DNA of 64,000 nucleotides. Origin: Cotesia glomerata. Taxonomy: Eukaryota; Arthropoda; Insecta; Hymenoptera; Braconidae. A program made the position numbers and the translations under genes. Below the pieces are notes generated by a model. The model was given only the letters and a program-made list of their open reading frames with translations, made no database searches and had not been told where the DNA came from. Location: NCBI RefSeq assembly GCF_020080835.1, contig NC_058161.1, positions 11,535,297 through 11,599,296 on the forward strand. Reading direction: 5' to 3'. Of this stretch, positions 51,948 through 63,919 are shown one piece after another (position 1 is the first letter of the stretch; each line of letters opens with the position of its first letter).

Positions 51948-54922
51948 GGATACTGCAGCTTAACATCAATCACTGCGAAGCTGCGCATGACCTGCTTATG
52001 CAGACAGTACGGGAATTAAAGCTCGACGTTGTGCTTTTATCGGAGCCATATAAACATTTAGCTGGACAACCTTGGGAGACGGATATCACCACGAAAGCTG
52101 TGATCTGGGCTTGTGGTAAGCTCCCTTTCCAAAGTGTAGCTACCAATGGCAGCGCTGGCTTTGTAGCAGCATCAGTAGATGGCATCCGGTTTTACAGCTG
52201 CTACGCACCACCTAGCCTCTCAATTGCTGAGTTTACTGACTTCTTGGATCGACTGACCGAGGACGCGAAGCAACATCATCCAGTGGCGATAGCCGGGGAC
52301 TTTAACGCCTGGGCAGTGGACTGGGGCAGTAAGCAGACTAATGCACGAGGAAGAGAGCTGCTAGAAGCTCTTTCTACACTAGATGTAGTCTTGCTCAACA
52401 GTGGTGACACGCCGACCTACACCAAAGGTGACGCAAGCTCGATTGTAGACGTCACTTTTGTCAGTACCAGCCTTGCTAAAGGTAACACTAACTGGAAGGT
52501 ACTGGACATCTACACTGCCAGTGACCATCATGCGATACTCTGGGAAACGTCAAACGACCAGAACCTCCGGGGCCTATCAAGCAATTTAACACCGTCGGTT
52601 GGAAGGTGAAATCTCTTGACCCAGAAGTATTGCTAACAGCCCTCGATAGTGATCCGATAGAGACTGGATGTGCAGAAGAACATACTAAGGCTCTGATGAT
52701 GCGAGTAACACAAGCTTGTGATGCCAGTATGCCTCGCAAACGTGTTATGAATTCAAGACCTGCGGTACACTGGTGGAATGATCATATCAGCAACCTCCGT
52801 AAAGAGTGTCATCGAAAGAGAAGAATATCACAGCGTGGCTATCAACGACCTTACTCTGCAGTGCTGATCGCAGAGTACAAAAAAGCTCGTCGTGAACTTA
52901 ATAAGGCCATAAAAGAGAGCAAAGGAAGATGCTGGAAAGAGCTCATATACGAGGTCGACAAAGACGTGTGGGGTCGGCCGTATAAGGTGGTCATGACGCA
53001 CCTGAAGAAACAACAAATGCCGTCACCTACGTGTCCCCAACTCCTTCAGAAAATCGTCACTGCGCTGTTTCCACAGCAACACAGTCTCAATTATCAGTCA
53101 ACGCAAGATGAACTGGACGACATTCCACCTGTCACTGAAGAAGAATTGTTGGAGGCCTGTAATCGGGTAGGAAATAATAAAGCGCCGGGATTGGACGGAA
53201 TCCCTAATATAGCCTTGAAAACCATCATAAAGGCAGCACCAACATTATTTCTAGACGCTTACAACGCATGCCTCAAGGAGGGGACTTTTCCTCGTAAGTG
53301 GAAACAGCAACGGTTAGTACTTTTACCTAAAGGAAAGAAACCGCCAGAAGAACCGTCATCTTACCGACCACTCTGCATGCTAGATACGGCGGGTAAGATA
53401 TTTGAGCGTATCATCCATCAGCGAATAGATGCAGTAGTCGACCCACTCTTGGCAGACAACCAGTATGGATTCCGGAAAGGACGATCAACCCTGGACGCGA
53501 TCAACCTGGTTGTTAATACGGCCAAAGAGGCAATCGCAGGAACTAGATGGAAGGGTGGAACGAAGAAGTACTGCCTGGTGGCTGCCTTGGACATCAAAAA
53601 TGCTTTCAATTCCGCTAATTGGGACTGCATCATGCAAGCTCTCGACGAGAAGAACGTGCCAACATATCTTCGCAGACTAGTGATTAGCTATTTTACAGAT
53701 AGAGTGCTGAAATACGATACAAAGAATGGTCCGAAAAGAGTATGATATAACCGGTGGTGTGCCACAGGGCTCTGTTCTTGGTCCACTTCTGTGGAATATC
53801 ATGTATGACGGGCTCCTGAGACTGAAGCTTCCAAGATGTGTCAAACTGGTAGCGTATGCGGATGATGTTGCCGCAGTGATCGTCGCCAAACACCTCGACG
53901 AGATTCAACATCTGTTTGACATCACTTTTGAGAAGATCAACCAGTGGATGGATACAGTGAACCTACAACTGGCCAAGCAGAAGACCGAAGCAGTGCTTAT
54001 TACCAGCCGAAAAGAAGTTGAAACAATTAAGATTAATGTCGGTGACCGAGAAATCACATCACAACCTCATATACGATATCTGGGAGTGATGCTTGATGCC
54101 CGACTCAACTTCAAGCAGCAAGTGGAACACGTCTGTACGAAAGCGTCAGTAGTGAGAGCTAGTCTCGCACGATTGATGCCGAACGTCGGAGGCCCAAAGC
54201 AGAGCAGGAGGCTACTATTGTCATCAGTAGTCACATCGGTGCTCACCTACGGAATATCAATTTGGGCTGACGCACTAGAGGTGCAAGATTCATGGAGAAA
54301 AGCTGGACCAATATATCGTATGAGTGCCCTACGAGTTGCAAGCGCCTTTCGAACAATATCAGAGGAAGCAGTGTGTGTCATTTCCGGAACTCTGCCGCTT
54401 AGAGTTCTAGCTGAGGAAAGACGGAACCTTTACCAACGAAAGAGGTCAACCACACTAAGTGCCGAGGAACTCAGAGCTGAAGAACGGCAGAACAGCATCG
54501 CACGATGGCAATCGCAGTGGGACGCCGCGACAACAGGAAGATGGACACACCGTCTCATACCGAAAATCGACGTTTGGATAAACCGGAGTCATGGCGAGGT
54601 CAATTACTATCTGACGCAGATGTTGTCAGGACATGGATGTTTTCGGACGTATCTTCACCGCTTCAAGCATGATGATTCACCGGAGTGCCCGTCCTGCCCA
54701 GGAATCAATGAAGACGCGGAGCACGTTTTCTTTGAGTGCCCACGATTTTACCCACAGCGCGATGAGCTGGAGATGATCCTGAAGAAGAAAATCCAACCAG
54801 AGACAATAGTAGAAGCAATGCTGTCATCAGAGGCTGCCTGGAACGCCGCAAACACGTTTGCAACAGAAGTCCTTATAGACTTGCGTTCCATCGAAAGAAA
54901 AAGAGCAAATGACAACAACTAG
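51944..54922 (+). pseudogene. R1-like LINE ORF2: endonuclease, RT, zinc finger; two frameshifts
   Basis: Residues about 1-220 are the apurinic-type endonuclease (LQLNINH, LLSEPYKHL, IAGDFNAWAVDWGSK, SSIVDVTFVS, ASDHHAILW). The RT has NKAPGLDGIPN, PKGKKPPEEPSSYRPLCML, YGFRKGRSTLD, LDIKNAFNSANWD, GGVPQGSVLGPLLW and the catalytic AYADDVA near 53,855. The C-terminal finger is CPSCPGINEDAEHVFFEC (54,687). Frameshifts lie near 52,560-52,610 and at about 53,735-53,745, so no intact protein is made. Such enzymes nick the target and prime reverse transcription on it; the AC flanks are consistent with target-primed insertion at AC repeats. Confidence 0.9.
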
Positions 54923-55349
54923 AAGAAAGGTAAAATAATACCTAGTTACCAGAAGGAAGAGCAGTCGCTATATCCTTCCCCCACGAAGTAATGCCTAACG
55001 GCGGTTTCCATGAGGGATTAGAGGAAAGAGGAAAGGGGTTTAGGGTTTAGTGGGTAGGGGCGTTAGCGTCGAGTTTTAGTATGACGCTGCGTCGAGTCGC
55101 CACATATCCAGGCCAAACAGCTACGCCTAGAATCCGTAAAAAGGATTCCCCCCCCTAAGGGGAAAAAAAAAAAAAACACACACACACACACACAACACAC
55201 ATACACATACCATCGCGGAAATAGTCAGGGAAGCTTCCTATGGACCTCGAAACGTCGAGATTCGATGAAAACTCTATTTTCGTAAAATAGGGTGAAAACA
55301 ATAACTTCCCGATTTTTGAAAATCTGAGATTTTTTTAGCGGGAAGTTAA

Positions 55350-55534
55350 AAATTAATTTGATTCAAGAGAAAAATTCTTGAACCAAGAATATAATTTTGA
55401 AGAGGGTAATTGTCTTGAATCAAGACGAAATTCTTGAATGAAATAAAATTTCTTTAAATCAAGAAAAATTTCATTAAATCAAAAATTTTTCTACTCAAAT
55501 CAAGAATATTAAGTTCTTCAAAATTATATACTTG

Positions 55535-55535
<1 letters not shown>
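55350..55535. repeat. Degenerate TTCTTGAATCAAGAA-type tract
   Basis: Many short imperfect palindromes of the type TCTTGAATCAAGA over 180 bp. A similar tract occurs at 60,240-60,420. Confidence 0.55.

Positions 55536-55539
<4 letters not shown>

Positions 55540-55601
<62 letters not shown>
55540..55601. repeat. (AC)n microsatellite, second array in foldback copy 4
   Basis: About 60 bp of AC, followed by TTACATACAGACATAGTGGC, the same AC-to-ACAT/ACAG transition seen near 283-330 in copy 1. Confidence 0.95.
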
Positions 55602-55602
<1 letters not shown>

Positions 55603-55782
55603 ACATACAGACATAGTGGCATACAAAAGCTGTTTTTTTGAGCTCGGAGAGCTCAAAATAACACACAAATTGTATTTATGAGCTCAAAAACGTCATAAGT
55701 GCAATTTCAAGCGTTTAGGTATAGAATTGGCGGGAAGTTGTAGGGATGGCCTTCAGGGTCAACCGTTGTTCTAATTTTTTTT

Positions 55783-58700
55783 CTTATCATTTCAAAATAA
55801 AAGTTCCATCTAGGTATAAAAAAATTCTTCCAAAAGAGAAATTCGATATTTCAAATCTACGAGATGCGCAACGATTTTTCGTTTTCCCATATAAATAACA
55901 CATATGAAGGAATTATTTCTTACAATTTTGGTTTACTGCTCTTATAAAAATTAAATTTTTAACAAAAAAGCTCTCATAAAGTTTTCTCGCAATCTGAACT
56001 GACAAATAGTTATCAGGCGATAAATCTTTGCGACTAAATTGAACTTAACAGAATATGATTTCAAAGCGATTAACAAATTTCGATAAATTTACCGTACTGT
56101 CAAGTCTCTTAAGGATATTAGATTTTTTATAATCTAACTTGTAAATATTATTTTACGTATTTTGAATAAATATTACATAATTATTACATAATTATCAATA
56201 GATTATTAATGACAATGTATAAATTTCACCATTCATATAATAAAATATGTTATATAGATAAATTTTATGGCATTTAATTTCAAATTTACTTTACCAATAT
56301 ATTGAAAAAAAAAAAAAAAATAAAAATTATGCTCTGACAAGGATTAATTGAATCGAGAATTTATTAAAATGAACAATTTAACTTATTAATTTTTTGACAA
56401 AAGAAAATGAATTTATCTTTTTATTGTTATGAGAAAACAAACGAATTGCTTTACTTGAATTAAAAAAATTTATTTGAATCAATTCGATTAGTTCTTCAGA
56501 GAAGAAGGAATTTTTTCAAACAAAAAAAGACACTCGGAAATTTTCAAAAATATACCTTCTTGTGTTAAGAACATAAACTCTTAATAGAAGTATTTTTTCT
56601 CAGTATTTTTTACTTCTTAAAAATTATAGGGACGAAAAAATTTGTTTTTCGCGTGACTTTTAAGAGGCTGAAACATCATCAATAATTGTATCGAAACACA
56701 AAAAACTATTTTCAAGCTCAAAATTTCTTCCTCCAAAGTTTCTAAAATGAAAAAAAAAAAGTTTAAGCACTACTGGTTTTGTAATAAAAAAAAATTTTTT
56801 ACATAAAAAAAATTTTTTTAATTTTTTGATTTTTTTCAAGTTTTTTTCAGTGAACAACTTCGGATTTATTTTTCAACTGACTAATATGGATATTGTAAAA
56901 GATAATCGTCTCAAGAATTTATTAGAGCATAAAAAGTATTATTAATTTTGAACATTTAAAGTAATTAATAATTAAATGAAAAGTGTCTAGAAGCGCTTCC
57001 TTCTCCCATACATCCTGCACTAAAAATTAAATCAGCATAAAAAAATATTTCCATGAAACACAGCTTTAAATATGTAATCTTTTAGGAGTTCAGATTTTTC
57101 ATATTTATACCGGAAAATCCAACAAATATGTTCCTTTGTTCCATAGTAACCACTAAGTCAGGAGGGGAGCGAGTGAAAGATTTTTAACTGGTTCTTTTGG
57201 TTCTATTCTTGAAAGTGAAAGGCACAGAACAAAACAAATAACATACAATAACAAGGACGACCACTGAAACTTCATGGTTCTATAAGTAAGGTCTCTCAAA
57301 GCTTATCACAATATCTTACTACTCGTTCTGCACTTTCACAAAACAATACCTTCTATATTTTATATATGAAGTTACTCATTAACCCGTTTGAATTTTTACT
57401 TGACTAATTATTATATATAAATAAATATTCTCTACAAATAACTAATTATTAGCCGATTATGATTTCTCGACAATCAATAAAACTTATTTTCCAAAATTAT
57501 CTTTCGTTCTTTCGCAAATTTGTTCATGACTATTTGATGTTTGTGACTAACCAAGAAGTCAATTTTTGAAATATGGGATTACATGAATTTTCTACTTCTG
57601 AAAGATTGTTTTAATTATAAATTTTGAGCTTAAAATCAATTATTATAAGTTAGTAAAAAAAAAAAAAGAGAAAGAATTTGACCCTGCAGATCATCCCTGA
57701 GAATCCTGAAGTGCGCAAAAATGTACTTATCCATTTATAATTAAACTCTTTAATTGATCTCAAAAATATAAACACCTAGTTGTTCGTTTTTAAGCTTTTA
57801 GAGCTTGAAAATGAATTATTCTAATACATTATTTATCTTGATAAGTTCAGTATTCTATATCTCTATTTCTTATGGTAATGATGTTCCTTAAACAAATGAA
57901 TCAATTTCAATTGGGCTTGTGACACATTAATCGTAATTTTTAAAATGCAAAAATCAATTAGATTCCGAAAATTACCAGTTGTGAAATTTGAAAGTCTTTT
58001 CAAAGAAACACGTTTTTTAAAAATTTTAAGACATCTTATTGATGATTAAATTGGTTTATATAAGGCATAGAATATTGCACGTAATATTTAGGAGTTGAAT
58101 TTAAAAAAATGAATTGATCTGTGATTCTAGAAGTAACTTATAAAATGGAACATTTTAAGACATTCTTACACGAAAAAAAAAAAAATTAAATAGAAAAAAG
58201 AATATAAGAAAAACCGAAGTTGTTTTGAAACAAGGAGAAATTATTTCTTTCTTTGTAGAAAACTATATCTCTCTAATTTATTTTTTAAGATTAACTACAG
58301 TTGGAAAGACTACTTGGAGAAAACATCATTGGTTAGTATTTTGAACAGTAATCAGTAATGTATTGATGGCAGTAAAGGTTAAGTATGGTATGAGAATATA
58401 TAGTAAGCGATGTGCCACGAACGACTGATGGCTGTTTGCACTCGACTGAGTACTAAGCTATATCACACGATTGAAATTTCATCACTCAGTACTGACTTCT
58501 TTTCAGTCTATATTCAATCGTGTGTAGACAGTAATCAGTCATTTGCTGCACAGTGCTCACTATTCTCTTCAAACACTTAATCTTTAATGTCATCAATACA
58601 TTTCTGACTCCTATAATTCAAAATACTAAACAATGATGTTTTATTTTCTTCGCATGCAGATGCTACTAAGCTATGTTAAATTTGTTTATTTATTTATGTT

Positions 58701-60855
58701 GATTATTCATAGGCTTTAACAAAAATAGCTTTTATTTATTATGTGCTTCTTTAATCAAAATAGTATGGGCTCGTTCAAGTTTACTAAGACAAGCTCTTGA
58801 CAGATCTTAGCAGATCTTGTACTAAAAATTAAAAGTGCCTACATTCTCTCTAAAGAATATCTATGAGAAAACAATGCAAGGTATACTTATCTAAGCTCAG
58901 TCCATCTAAATACTTAGCAAACTTGAATCCAATTAGATCAATTTTTAAATATTTATACTATGGTTTTTTAAAATATACCATTATTTAATTTTGTGAGATT
59001 ATTTTCCATTATTAAGCAGCAGTATACATATATTTTCAATTTGGTAGTAAATTTGAATGTTTATTTTTCGAATAAAAAAAATTTTTGAGTTAGTATGAAA
59101 CCGTGGCATTAAATTTTAAGATTTAAATGATTGTTTCAGATTTTGAGCTCTGTGTCAAAATCTGATATTCGTCAATGATTGTAGTATTATTAGTATCATT
59201 ACCAAGAAAATAATAAAAAATAAATCACTACTTAAGCTCGTAATTTCGTTTTAGCACTTAATGTATTAGGGTCTGTATAACTAAAAGTTTAACTACATTT
59301 AACGGAATAGCAGTAGGTACGATTTTATTCTGTAGTTTTCGATTGTATAACAATTGTAGGCTATTTGTAACTCTACATAAAATTATAATATAATATAAAT
59401 AATCATGGCTCTGAGTCAATGAATTCGTTAATTATTTACGTTAAAGTACTCAAAAATATTTACTGTTTAACAATTTAAATATTGTTGATTTCTTCGAGCT
59501 TAAAAATTAATACGTATTATTATTTATAGTCTCTATAGGTCAAAAAAAGATCATCAATTACATTTTAGAGCTTCAAGAGCTTTCAGATTTTTTCTCCTAA
59601 TGTCAACATATAAAAAAGTTCATGAAATTTATCATTCAAGATTATGATAAGTATTTAATTGTAGACTTATTCTTATCTCATAGTTTTTTATTTTAGTTTT
59701 TGACGTGAACAATCTTATTCTGAACTCATAGACGAGTTCTTTTACCTACTGAAATATCAAACTTATGGTTATGAGGCATAATATTTACAAAAATTTTTTA
59801 CGCCATTTTTTATTCATTTATGATTTGAAAATTCTATTATTCACAGTAAAAATGAAAAAAAAAAGTTATTCTTTCTGATGCTTCGTGGACCAAAAATGAA
59901 AACCACTCAGTTTTTATACATAATTGATTGTTATTGTAATACACAAATACTTAATTTATAATAGAGTACATGATTAATAGATCGTAAAAAACCATTAAGT
60001 GTGATTAAAGTCTCAAAAAATTTTTTTAATTTCGAAGGAAGAAAATAACAAAAATACTTCAGATTTAATTATTTGGCTAATAATTATAAATTTGTAGTTG
60101 ACTCGAAGAAATTATAAAAAGCAGCAGTGGAAAAAAACTTGATACTACTTTTTCATCAAGAAAAATAAAATCAAAATCATTTATCTGAATTTCATCATCT
60201 ATTTAAAATTCCTCGTAATTCCAATTCAACACCGATAAAATAATTAATTGGATTCAATAAGGAAATTCTTAAACCAAAAACATCATTTTGAAGAATTTGA
60301 TCATTTTGAATCCAATAAAAAAATTCTTACATCAAGTAAGATTACTTTGAACCAAAAATACTTTCTCAGATCAAGAATTTTTCCACTTGATTCAAGTTCA
60401 AGAATTTTTCTTTTGAATTAAGTTAATTTTTTTATTGCTATAATTTTTTTAAATATATTTATCAAAGTAAAAAAGCTTCGAGGATATCTAACAAAAAGAA
60501 AATATTTCCTAATTTTATGATTTATAATTCTTTTATATTAAATAAATCTCACAATTACAAATATTTGTCGTAATTATGCATAATAATTAAAAAAAATTTC
60601 GAATTTGAAATAACTTTTTTCACAACGTTTAAACAGTAAACATGATCATACTACAACAAATATTCTCGTGTACTTATTCTGATGAAATAATACTACTGAA
60701 ATTAACGAATAATCAAATTTAATCGATTTTTTTTTACTTCTTAAGAATAAACAATCTAGTTCGGTTAGAATCTTATAAGTTTATTTAGTCTTTAATTAAC
60801 GAGCTGAATGACAAATTAGATTAATAAATGCTCTATGATTTTGAATTTTTTCATT
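55783..60855. other. AT-rich intergenic stretch
   Basis: No gene supported. Holds a decayed foldback arm at about 57,660-57,830 (GACCCTGCAGATCATCCCTG, a diverged inverse of the terminal block), the palindrome at 58,320-58,642 and a TTCTTGA tract at 60,240-60,420. Confidence 0.6.
58320..58642. mobile_element. Palindromic foldback/MITE, 323 bp
   Basis: Left arm from AAAACATCATTGGTTAGTAT (58,320) mirrors the right end ATACTAAACAATGATGTTTT (58,642). Pairing continues inward through AATGTATTGATG/CATCAATACATT, TACTATATATTC/GAATAGTGAGC-type positions, to CACACGATTGAA against TTCAATCGTGTG near the centre. It can form one very long hairpin. There is no coding capacity and no clear target duplication. 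Confidence 0.75.
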
Positions 60856-60960
60856 TTACGTAGGTCTCAGAATTAAAATTCTAGCCCAATTGATACCTAT
60901 GTCAAACAATATTGTGACAGCACACCACCACATAATACCAGATTCCGATTTACCTCTCAC
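60856..60960 (-). CDS. Possible terminal coding exon with a membrane segment
   Basis: On the minus strand, acceptor AAGATTTCAG is followed by 34 open codons and TAA at 60,858-60,856. The peptide starts VRGKSESG and contains a hydrophobic run, IMWWCAVTILFDIGINWARI, ending RPT. An AATAAA signal follows about 70 bp downstream (near 60,780). The sequence is less AT-biased than its flanks. I do not recognise the family. Upstream exons were not found in 60,961-64,000, so it would need a long intron past 62.6 kb, or be a chance frame. Confidence 0.3.
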   Translation of the reverse strand: MRGKSESGIMWWCAVTILFDIGINWARILILRPT

Positions 60961-62654
60961 CTGAAATCTTTTAGTTAAATTTTTAATACACAATTTAAAA
61001 TTTTTATTTTTTTGTACTCGAAAAGATCAAAAATTTGCTGAGAAGTTATATAAAATATGGAATAAGTTATTGAATTATTAGTTTGTTCTATACCCTAATT
61101 TAGATAACTTTCGCTAACAATGTGGTTTATATTTATAATTTCAATGTCTAATAACTTCAATAGATTCCAATGTTATTGAACTCAAACGAAATGATCAATT
61201 ATTAAATAAGTATTCACATGGTACGTGTATTTTGAAAAACAGTTATGAATATTAATCTGCATCCAAGTAAAAGTAAAAGAATACTGAAAAATATTCAGCA
61301 AAAAATGTCACATAATATAAAAAGATTACGCTTTATTCTGTTTCGGAAATCTGCATAATAAAGAAAATAATATTCTCAAAACTTACTCAATGAATTTCTT
61401 ATTTTATAGAATTTTCTATGAGTTTATCACATGTATTTGGAATTAATGATAAATGTTAATAATAACATTACTTAGTTTATATCATTAGAATTAAAATTTT
61501 GATAACTGATCAAAATTAAAAGAAATTTATGAGTAAAAATAAAGTCAGTATGTGTGTATATATAGATAGATCGATCTATACACGGATGTATAACGGAGAG
61601 AGGTACGAATGATATCATATATATTAAAAATTTACCTGTTGCAAGTGTTTGAAACTTTTTCACGTTCTTTATCTTCAGAATTCGTAATTTTTTTTTCTTC
61701 TTTCTTTCACTTAATCATTATTATTTTGCTTGATACACTTTTGATAATTTTTGAACACAATCATGATTTCGTTGTTATCGTAAATAATAGAACCATTCAA
61801 ACACTGTTATACCTCTAGAAATAACTAATGTTTAACCATAATTACGAACAGAATTAAAAATTTTTTTATAAAATTTATTTATTGTTAATATAAAATACAA
61901 TATTGAATTGACATTCATCAGTACACGTAGGTGAAAGCTAAAGAGAAGGAGAAGAGCGTTACCACGCGACTGGTTGATTTTACATTAGAAGAAAAAGAAT
62001 GAACGGTTATGTCCCTCCCCAACATACTTCTCTCAAACTATGTTACTTTCACAAGAACCTTTCAGGTCGTGGTAAGGCTGATAGACTCAGGAATTTGGCT
62101 TAAAATTATGATATATGTTATTGACCCTATGTCTCTACTTGAAATTTAGTAGATCCTAACTGTAATGTCCATGAAAAATTGATAGTACACTATGCAACCA
62201 TGCTAAATATAGATATAAAAGTTCTTCAATACAGAATTTTTCTTCTTGAAACATTTCTTGCTGTGACAGCAAAGCTAGAACTAAAGGCTATATATAAACA
62301 CTAATTATTAAAAAATTGATTTGCTATTAGTAAAAATCAAGTCTTTTGATAATAATTATAACAGAAATTCTGCTGTCAATTATTACTATAATTCTTAACA
62401 TGATAGTATGTGAATGAGGAAGTTGAGAATATGTATAAGTGTACTCTCTTATTTTCTATGGATATTTCCCAATTACTATAACATTCTTCAGATTCCTGAA
62501 GTCTTAAAATTAAATTTTTTTTTTGTCAATCTCAGTCTGTGATGAGTATATACCAGGTTTTTTTGTTCATTAATTCTCATTTACTTTCAGTACAAGTATG
62601 ACGCAGATTAATCGAATACCACATATTGAGTATTATCGAAAAAATCTATATTAT
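60961..62654. other. Intergenic or intronic AT-rich DNA
   Basis: No gene recognised. Frames at 61,472-61,818 are unsupported. Includes the 3' flank of the gene that ends at 62,655. Confidence 0.5.
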
Positions 62655-63919
62655 TTATGAACGATCTTTCGAAAGATTCAAGGATTCACCTGAGTCATTC
62701 AATGTTGAAGCTTGATTATTTTTTCCATGTATCATTGACATATCTAACATCGCTCCAAAGTCTGGTCGAACACTTGATATTGAGAGCTCATCAGCAACAG
62801 AAAAATTAGTGGGCCGTTTTGATTTCATGTTATCATTTGTAGACTCTAAAGTTTTTTTTCGATCTACTAAATTATCAATTCTAGATGGATCTAGGTTGAA
62901 ACAAGTAAGTGGAATGTTTTCACCTGGTGTATAGTCATTTTTCCGATCGATTACATCTTTTGATGGATTAGTAGAACTACCTTTATTATTAGAATTAAAT
63001 AAATTTGTAATATTTCGATTGTACATACTTGGTGAAACTTTAGTTATTTCGTTTAAAGGAAATGCTGATAGTTTAGCAAGATCAGCAGAAGAAAAATTGG
63101 CTAATTTACTTAAATCTGGCAACGGTGTCATTTGTTGTGAAAAATCAGGAAGAGGAAAATCTGATGTAAAACTTGACCGCATCTTATTTAATACTTCTAT
63201 AGAGAGGGGACCCGTCAGTTTGGAAAAGTCTATAGATGTCGGTGGTTCAACATCCAGTTTGTTAACAGTTTTTACTGAAACTGTAAGCTCGCCTGATTTA
63301 AAAGTTGGTGGAATTTCGGGTTTGTCTATTTTAGTATATAACCGACTATCTTTTAATGATTCATCGATAACTTCTTTTTTACAATTACGAGAAGATGTCG
63401 ATGGTTGAGATTCAAACTTGGGTAAAGGAGTCATAATGTTGTTATCTGACTTGAAAGCTACGGGGGTAAGGAAAACATTATTATTACTTAATCCAGATGC
63501 AGTCTGAGTTAAAGACTCATTCATCCCGAGAGGTGGAAACTGGACAGTAATAAAAGCATCTGATCTAGTTTCTATTGATGAATCCGGAAGAATCATTTTT
63601 TTAATTACTTCCCAATATCCAGTATCATTACCTCGACTACGACCGGGTAATTTTGATGCTAAAGAATTTCGTAACCTTTCTAAATAAGTTGTGGTACTGT
63701 TGAAATTTGACTTGAAATTAATACCTCCTTCACTTCTATAATACTCGATACATTTTTTAATTTCATCAAGTGCATCTTGAGATAAAAATGATTCTTGTGA
63801 TATTGTATAACTGAGCAACATTGGGCGAGGATACTCGTGAGGCCGATTTTCAGGTGGTGGCATCGACCAAAAGATGTTGAAATTAGATTCATAACAGTTA
63901 CCATCAGCATTATAAGGTG
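62655..63919 (-). CDS. Last exon of an unrecognised gene, partial (continues beyond window)
   Basis: Acceptor TATTGAAG precedes an open frame from 63,919 to TGA/TAA at 62,655, about 421 residues. An ATG at 63,863 exists, but the frame continues upstream (PYNADGNCYESNFNIFWSMP) to the acceptor with a split codon, so it is probably an internal start. The first 100 residues look folded (IFWSMPPPENRPHEYPRP, ALDEIKKCIEYYRSEGG, YLERLRNSLASKLPGRSRGN, YWEVIKKMI). The rest is Ser/Asn/Pro-rich and likely disordered, with repeated PLPDFSQ, PLPDLSKL, SADLAKL motifs and an end ESLNLSKDRS. No enzyme motif or membrane segment is seen. The composition suggests a nuclear or regulatory protein, but no function is claimed. 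Confidence 0.75.

Larger units (their letters stand above)
50052..55176 (+). mobile_element. R1-clade-like LINE inserted in an AC microsatellite
   Basis: A nearly complete 5.1-kb element: 5' UTR 50,052-50,593, ORF1 with three CCHC knuckles, ORF2 overlapping ORF1 by ATGA at 51,944-51,947, 3' UTR and a short A tract at about 55,163-55,176. AC repeats lie directly on both sides. ORF2 layout (endonuclease, RT, C-terminal CCHC-type finger) and sequence style (ILQLNINHCEAAHDLL start) point to the R1 clade, in which AC- and ACAY-specific families (Mino, Waldo) are established. Four frameshifts make it inactive. The high identity of its 5' UTR to the copy at 17,633-18,020 suggests fairly recent activity of the family. 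Confidence 0.9.
49291..55782. repeat. Foldback repeat, copy 4, split at its AC centre by a LINE
   Basis: Left arm 49,291-49,987 starts AAAACGGTTGACCCTGAAGG. The right end, 55,630-55,782, finishes GGATGGCCTTCAGGGTCAACC, its inverse. The left arm runs into an (AC)n array (49,988-50,051); the LINE (50,052-55,176) follows, and (AC)n resumes at 55,177. Right of it are a CCGCTAAAAAAATC-type arm (55,217-55,345), a TTCTTGA-rich tract and a second AC array (55,540-55,601). This is the fullest view of the family: two terminal inverted repeats around AC arrays. Confidence 0.75.

Noticed and set aside
63019..63408. Plus-strand frame of 129 codons
   Set aside because: Antisense shadow of the 62,655-63,919 exon.
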